Positions 56,623-64,000 of a stretch of 64,000 bases of DNA are shown here, piece after piece. The translations under genes and the position numbers were made by a program. Source of the stretch: Gluconobacter roseus NBRC 3990 (lineage in GTDB: Bacteria; Pseudomonadota; Alphaproteobacteria; Acetobacterales; Acetobacteraceae); assembly GCF_006538885.1 (NCBI RefSeq), contig NZ_BJLY01000005.1, positions 99,092-163,091 on the forward strand, written 5' to 3'. The number at the start of each line of letters is the position of its first letter. The stretch's first letter is position 1. The notes beneath the pieces were generated by a model. The model saw nothing but the letters and a program-made list of their open reading frames with translations. It made no database searches and was not told the origin of the DNA.

Positions 56623-57153
56623 TCAGAGCTTTTCAACCTGCGTGAAGTCCAGATCGACAGGTGTGGAGCGTCCGAAGATGGAGACGCTGACCTTGAGGCG
56701 CTGACGCTCGTCGTCGACATCTTCGATCATGCCGGTGAAGGAGGTGAACGGACCATCGGCCACGCGAACCTGTTCGCCAATCTCGAAGGACAGGCTGGAA
56801 CGGGGGCGCTCAACGCCTTCCTGGGCCTGCTTCATGATCCGATCGGCTTCGGCGGCCGTGATGGGGGTCGGACGGTTGCGCGTTCCGAGGAAGCCCGTGA
56901 CCTTGGGAGTGTCCTTGACGAGATGCCAGGCTTCGTCCGTCAGTTCCATTTTGACAAGAACATAACCCGGGAAGAACTTGCGCTCTGCATTGACCTTACG
57001 GCCGCGGCGCATTTCCGTCACATCTTCAGAAGGAACGAGAATCTGCTCGAAATGGTCGGAAAGGCCTTTCTGTGCTGCCTGCTCCTGAATGTGACTCGCG
57101 ATTTTTTTCTCGAATCCGGAATAGACATGCACAACGTACCAACGCTTCGCCAT
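56623..57153 (-). CDS. nusG: Transcription termination/antitermination factor NusG
   Basis: 176 residues. N-terminal NGN domain (KRWYVVHVYSGFEKK, FFPGYVLVKMEL) and C-terminal KOW domain (IGEQVRVADGPFTSFTG). It binds RNA polymerase and links to Rho or ribosomes. Follows secE by nine bases on the same strand. Confidence 0.96.
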   Translation of the reverse strand: MAKRWYVVHVYSGFEKKIASHIQEQAAQKGLSDHFEQILVPSEDVTEMRRGRKVNAERKFFPGYVLVKMELTDEAWHLVKDTPKVTGFLGTRNRPTPITAAEADRIMKQAQEGVERPRSSLSFEIGEQVRVADGPFTSFTGMIEDVDDERQRLKVSVSIFGRSTPVDLDFTQVEKL

Positions 57154-57162
57154 GGTGCGAAC

Positions 57163-57417
57163 CTAGCCTCCAACGCCAAATAGTTCGCGGACGCCGAGGC
57201 CGATCACCTGGTCCACGATGAAGAAGAAGATGCAGGTCACGGTAACCATGACGAGCACGGCACCTGACGTGATCAGGGTGTTACGACGAGTCGGCCATGT
57301 GACGCGCTTTGCTTCGGCGCGGACATCACGAACGTATGCGACCAGATTGAAGCCGGATCCGTGCTTTTGAGGCGCCGTTTTCCGCGACTCGTCTTTCGGG
57401 GTACTGACCGACACCAT
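57163..57417 (-). CDS. secE: Preprotein translocase subunit SecE
   Basis: 84 residues. The conserved amphipathic part EAKRVTWPTRRNT precedes one membrane helix (AVLVMVTVTCIFFFIVDQ). It is the clamp subunit of SecYEG. The start at 57417 (MVSVSTP) is preferred over the longer frame. Order tRNA-Trp-secE-nusG is widely conserved in bacteria. Confidence 0.93.
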   Translation of the reverse strand: MVSVSTPKDESRKTAPQKHGSGFNLVAYVRDVRAEAKRVTWPTRRNTLITSGAVLVMVTVTCIFFFIVDQVIGLGVRELFGVGG

Positions 57418-57480
57418 CGTCCTCGAATCAAGTGAAAAACCCGCTCCCGGTGTCGGGAAGGACATCCGGCGAGAAGGAGT

Positions 57481-57557
57481 GGCAGGGGTGGAGGGTCTCG
57501 AACTCTCAACCTCCGGTTTTGGAGACCGGCGCTCTAGCCAATTGAGCTACACCCCTA
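57481..57557 (-). tRNA. tRNA-Trp (anticodon CCA)
   Basis: 77 bases with encoded CCA. Acceptor AGGGGTG/CACCCCT, anticodon stem CCGGT/ACCGG with loop CTCCAAA, anticodon CCA. T arm has TTCGAGA. It lies upstream of secE and nusG on the same strand. Confidence 0.95.
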
Positions 57558-57726
57558 TCATCGGACAGGACATCTTTGGAATGTCATGCCAGCGACAGTG
57601 GCCGCAAAAGAGAATGTTCAGGAACAAAAGTCAAGTGCCTCGAACATCTTTGTTGTGGAATTTCCATTTTGGCTTTTCCCCTCTTGCGGGGGGCAAAAAG
57701 AATGGAGTAAGGACTGCCTCACCTGA

Positions 57727-57800
57727 GCGGGCGTAGCATAGTGGTAATGCAGTAGCCTTCCAAGCTTCTGAGGAGGGTTCGATTCCCTTCGCCCGCTCCA
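57727..57800 (+). tRNA. tRNA-Gly (anticodon TCC)
   Basis: 74 bases with encoded CCA. Acceptor GCGGGCG/CGCCCGC, anticodon stem GTAGC/GCTTC with loop CTTCCAA, anticodon TCC. One T-T mismatch is in the anticodon stem; the rest of the cloverleaf is normal. Confidence 0.92.
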
Positions 57801-57830
57801 GGAATTCCCAGAAAATCTGCTATCCAGGCC

Positions 57831-58367
57831 TTATTGCCACTGACAGGGCACATGCGATGGCGAGGCTTCTCCGAACTGGAGAATCTGCAGCGCAACTGCT
57901 GCGTCGCCAACATTGCCTGACAGGTGGCCTTTCGGATCCGAGCCGTGCGATGCGGGTGCTAGATCTTCACTGAGCAGGATATCGCCCGGATTCAGCTCCA
58001 CGCTGGTTCCGTCCATCGCCTTGACGAAATAGATTCCGGAAAGCGGTACGATCCACTGCACCTGATGGCTTTCGTTCCATCCGCCTTTCCAATGCGGAGG
58101 CTGAACGCGCATTGTCACGGTTGCCGGTCCGTCATGAGGGCTGCTGAGCATGATCTTGTCACTGTCTGACGCGATCGAATCCTCATGGAATGTCGACATC
58201 TTGCACTTCGTCAGATGCGTAACCCCCTGAGGGTCCGTCCAGTTGTCCCAGTAGGAAATAGTGGGGAACGAAGGCTTGTCTTCAATCGGGGTTGCCTGTG
58301 CTGCGGTCGTGAGTGCAGGGACGGACAGGGCGCCGAGCAGGAAAAAGAGGTGCTTCTGGATGGACAT
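57831..58367 (-). CDS. Secreted cupin-like protein of unknown function
   Basis: 178 residues. A signal peptide (FFLLGALSVPALTTAAQATP) is followed by a compact domain with SFPTISYWDNWTDPQGVTH, HQVQWIVPLSGIYFVKAMDG and LNPGDILLSEDLAP, a cupin-type beta pattern. Two Cys residues (CKM and the CQWQ end) may form a disulphide. GGAG lies five bases before the ATG. Substrate unknown; it stands alone between tRNA-Gly and the ATP synthase operon. Confidence 0.72.
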   Translation of the reverse strand: MSIQKHLFFLLGALSVPALTTAAQATPIEDKPSFPTISYWDNWTDPQGVTHLTKCKMSTFHEDSIASDSDKIMLSSPHDGPATVTMRVQPPHWKGGWNESHQVQWIVPLSGIYFVKAMDGTSVELNPGDILLSEDLAPASHGSDPKGHLSGNVGDAAVALQILQFGEASPSHVPCQWQ

Positions 58368-58709
58368 CGGGTCTCCATGGTTGTTTGCGGGAAAAGGTAT
58401 CGTAAGGATGTGATCTGACGGGACGAGATCTCCCGAAAAATCACTGCAGCACCCCTTTCATGCCAGCCCCTAAGGGCAAAACGCAAACCCACGTCATGAT
58501 CCCGGAGGGTTGAGCGGGCAATTTGCGTATCGTCTCGGTTGCGCAGGAACCGGACAGCGTGCTAGAGGCGGCGCCAAGTGGAGGACCGGGTTTCAGACGA
58601 ATCCTGCGCAGGAACGTGTATGCCCGGTCCGGACAGTTTTGATGCAAGGAACCGGATAAGCCGGTTCCGGCCGCACTCTGCGGCGGATTTAGTGAGACGG
58701 AACACGCGT
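58368..58709. other. Region before the ATP synthase operon
   Basis: 342 bases between divergent genes. The atp promoter should be here. TTGCGC (58539-58544) and TAGAGG (58563-58568) are 18 bases apart and could be a weak pair. No RNA gene or repeat was seen. Confidence 0.4.
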
Positions 58710-59281
58710 GTGACGGTGACACAGGTGCCGCAGGTTGGACATACAGGGGGCTTGGCCCAGCGCTATGCCCGTGCGCTTTATGACCTCGCTTCGGAGCAGG
58801 GAAATCTTTCCGACGTTCTGGGTGAAGTAAAGGTGCTGCGTGCCGCCATTGCCGACAGCGACGATCTGCGGAAGTTCCTGGCTGATGCCCGGATGGACAT
58901 CCGTCAGGGCCGGACGGTTTCGAACGTCCTGATGTCGAAGCTCGGTTTCGGAGACGTCCTGCGCCGTTTTGTTGGCGTCATTGCCGATAATCGCCGCCTG
59001 CCTGATCTTGCATCCATTCTGGACGGTGTCCTGGCGCTTGATTCCGCCCTGCGTGGTGAAGTCGTTGCCGAGGTCCGCTCCGCACAGCCTCTGACCGACA
59101 CGCAGCGCAGCCAGCTTCAGGCCCGTCTGGCCGAAGCCGGTTACAGCCGCGTGTCCATGACCGAACGTACGGACGCTGCCCTGCTTGGCGGCATGACCGT
59201 ACGGATCGGTTCCACACTGTTTGATACTTCGATCGCCGGGCGCCTGACCCGCCTGCAGAACGCCATGAAGGGAGCCGCGTG

Positions 59282-59282
<1 letters not shown>
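58710..59282 (+). CDS. atpH: F1 ATP synthase delta subunit
   Basis: 190 residues from the GTG at 58710 (VTVTQVPQ), which gives the usual length. [15 protein letters not shown] and the C-terminal [23 protein letters not shown] are typical of the delta/OSCP family. It joins F1 to the stator. The stop overlaps atpA by one base (TGATG). Confidence 0.9.
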
Positions 59283-60817
<1,535 letters not shown>

Positions 60818-60826
60818 GGATAGCCC

Positions 60827-63203
<2,377 letters not shown>

Positions 63204-63207
63204 TCCG

Positions 63208-63624
63208 ATGCCGCTTCGCATCGAGATCGTCAGCCCGGAAAAGCGCCTTGTCGAACGTGAAGTCGACATGGCCGTGGTCCCGGGCATGGAAGGCGATATT
63301 GCAGCCATGCCGGACCGCGCACCGCTGATGCTTCAGCTGCGGGGTGGCGTTGTGGCCCTTTATCAGGGTGACAAGATCGTGGACCGTTACTTCGTGACGG
63401 GCGGTTTTGCGGATATGGGCGCTGATCACTGCACCATTCTGGCCGACTCTGCACAGCTCATGAGCGAGCTGTCCGTGGATGAGGCCAAGAGCCGCCTGCG
63501 TGACCTTGAAAGCCGTTGGGCCGAAATCGGTCCGAACGACGTGGACATGCACGACCAGATCAGCCGCGAACTGCAGTCAGTTCGTGCTGAGCTGGAAGCC
63601 GTTCAGGAACACGGTCCGGCCTGA
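63208..63624 (+). CDS. atpC: F1 ATP synthase epsilon subunit
   Basis: 138 residues. Beta-sandwich start (LRIEIVSPEKRLVE, VVPGMEGDIAAMPDRAPL) and a C-terminal helical hairpin. It couples rotation and regulates ATPase activity. Four bases after atpD. The F0 genes (atpB, E, F) are not in the window, as usual for alphaproteobacteria. Confidence 0.95.
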   Translation: MPLRIEIVSPEKRLVEREVDMAVVPGMEGDIAAMPDRAPLMLQLRGGVVALYQGDKIVDRYFVTGGFADMGADHCTILADSAQLMSELSVDEAKSRLRDLESRWAEIGPNDVDMHDQISRELQSVRAELEAVQEHGPA

Positions 63625-63651
63625 TCCGACTTTTCAGACTAAATTTGAGAG

Positions 63652-63685
63652 ACCCGCTTCATCGCAAGGTGAAGCGGGTTTTTCT
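63652..63685 (+). terminator. Terminator of the atpHAGDC operon
   Basis: ACCCGCTTCA and TGAAGCGGGT form a 10-bp stem around TCGCAAGG, followed by TTTTTC. It lies 28 bases after atpC. Confidence 0.88.
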
Positions 63686-63973
63686 TTGCCATTTTTCAAG
63701 ATTCTAGATTCGCAAGTACGCGCCGATGCCTTGAATAACGTCGTGCCTAAGCATCAAGCGTATCATCTGAGTGGTTCCTGAGCTGTTGCGAGGTGAGGGT
63801 GCTGGCTGCCTCTGCTCAGAAACCTTTTAGCTTTGCTTGGTCACCTACTCTGGAGCGGAGGGAAGGCTTTCTAAAGAACGCTATGCTCAAGGGTAAGGCG
63901 CGATAATACGTGCCTCTCTGCTCAACAGGGATTGCACGAGCATCAAACTAAGAAGTTCAAAGAAAACGACAGG

Positions 63974-63998
63974 AAAAAGCGCCTTTTTGGCGCTTTTT
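63974..63998. terminator. Terminator-like hairpin at the right edge
   Basis: AAAAAGCGCC and GGCGCTTTTT pair perfectly around TTTTT. It reads as a terminator on either strand; which transcript it ends is unknown because the window stops two bases later. Confidence 0.7.
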
Positions 63999-64000
63999 CT

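Larger units (their letters stand above)
63625..64000. other. Non-coding right end of the window
   Basis: 376 bases without a convincing gene. After the atp terminator, the sequence is AT-richer than elsewhere and structured: GGTTCCTGAGC (63773-63783) and GCTCAGAAACC (63814-63824) can form a long stem (10 of 11 pairs). A GATAAT hexamer is at 63902-63907. The window ends in a perfect hairpin. A small RNA or the leader of a gene beyond the edge is possible. Confidence 0.4.

Noticed and set aside
63686..63998. SRP RNA, tmRNA or RNase P RNA at the right end
   Set aside because: The conserved core sequences of these RNAs are not visible; only an undefined structured region can be claimed.

Overview
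The window looks like chromosomal DNA of an acetic acid bacterium (Acetobacteraceae, most like Gluconobacter). That placement is inferred from the high GC content, the protein style, and alphaproteobacterial gene orders: gltX-pyrB-pyrC'-plsY-dprA-topA, rph-rdgB divergent from hrcA, tRNA-Trp-secE-nusG, and an F1-only atpHAGDC operon. Almost all of it is densely packed protein-coding sequence. I see no insertion sequence, prophage or CRISPR array.

Layout. 0-6 kb: the end of a D-lactate dehydrogenase gene, a TonB-dependent copper receptor with a small His-rich DUF2946-type protein, an RhtA-like exporter and parE. 6-11 kb: envelope proteins (a secreted unknown, a lipoprotein, an OmpA-type porin), a DUF1491 protein and an S41 protease. 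11-19.3 kb (minus strand): gltX, pyrB, a dihydroorotase-like gene lacking its metal-binding histidines, plsY, dprA and topA. 19.4-29 kb: a Tat-type cupin protein with a coupled Rossmann-fold protein, comEC, nth, an ABC exporter, an exported amidohydrolase and a cation/proton antiporter. 29-36.6 kb: rdgB and rph, a frameshifted hrcA, an aldo/keto reductase, penicillin-binding protein 1A, and prfB with its programmed +1 frameshift. 36.9-41.1 kb: a tonB-exbB-exbD-exbD-TPR operon with strong hairpins between genes. 41-43 kb: a lone flgH and a sugar-nucleotide epimerase.

43.2-52.4 kb is the most distinctive block. It holds an AtzG-like protein and an AtzE-type amidase, a DctA-like symporter, a cytoplasmic gamma-glutamyltransferase-fold protein like HpxW, a LysR regulator, a divergent HpxK-like allantoate amidohydrolase, an HpxJ-like aminotransferase, and a GhrA-like glyoxylate reductase. 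Together they look like a purine-ring (allantoate/ureidoglycine/oxalurate/oxamate) nitrogen-salvage unit, in a gene combination unlike the Klebsiella hpx set because the FdrA-type transcarbamylase genes are not here. 52.4-58.4 kb: tRNA-Thr, the pqiABC lipid-transport operon, nusG, secE, tRNA-Trp, tRNA-Gly and a secreted cupin-like protein. 58.7-63.6 kb: the F1 part of ATP synthase. The last 375 bases are non-coding, with one terminator after atpC and another hairpin at the very end.

Points worth checking first: the hpx-like cluster, the hrcA frameshift in a G run, the non-catalytic dihydroorotase partner of PyrB, the double-ExbD TonB operon with intercistronic hairpins, and the structured non-coding right end.
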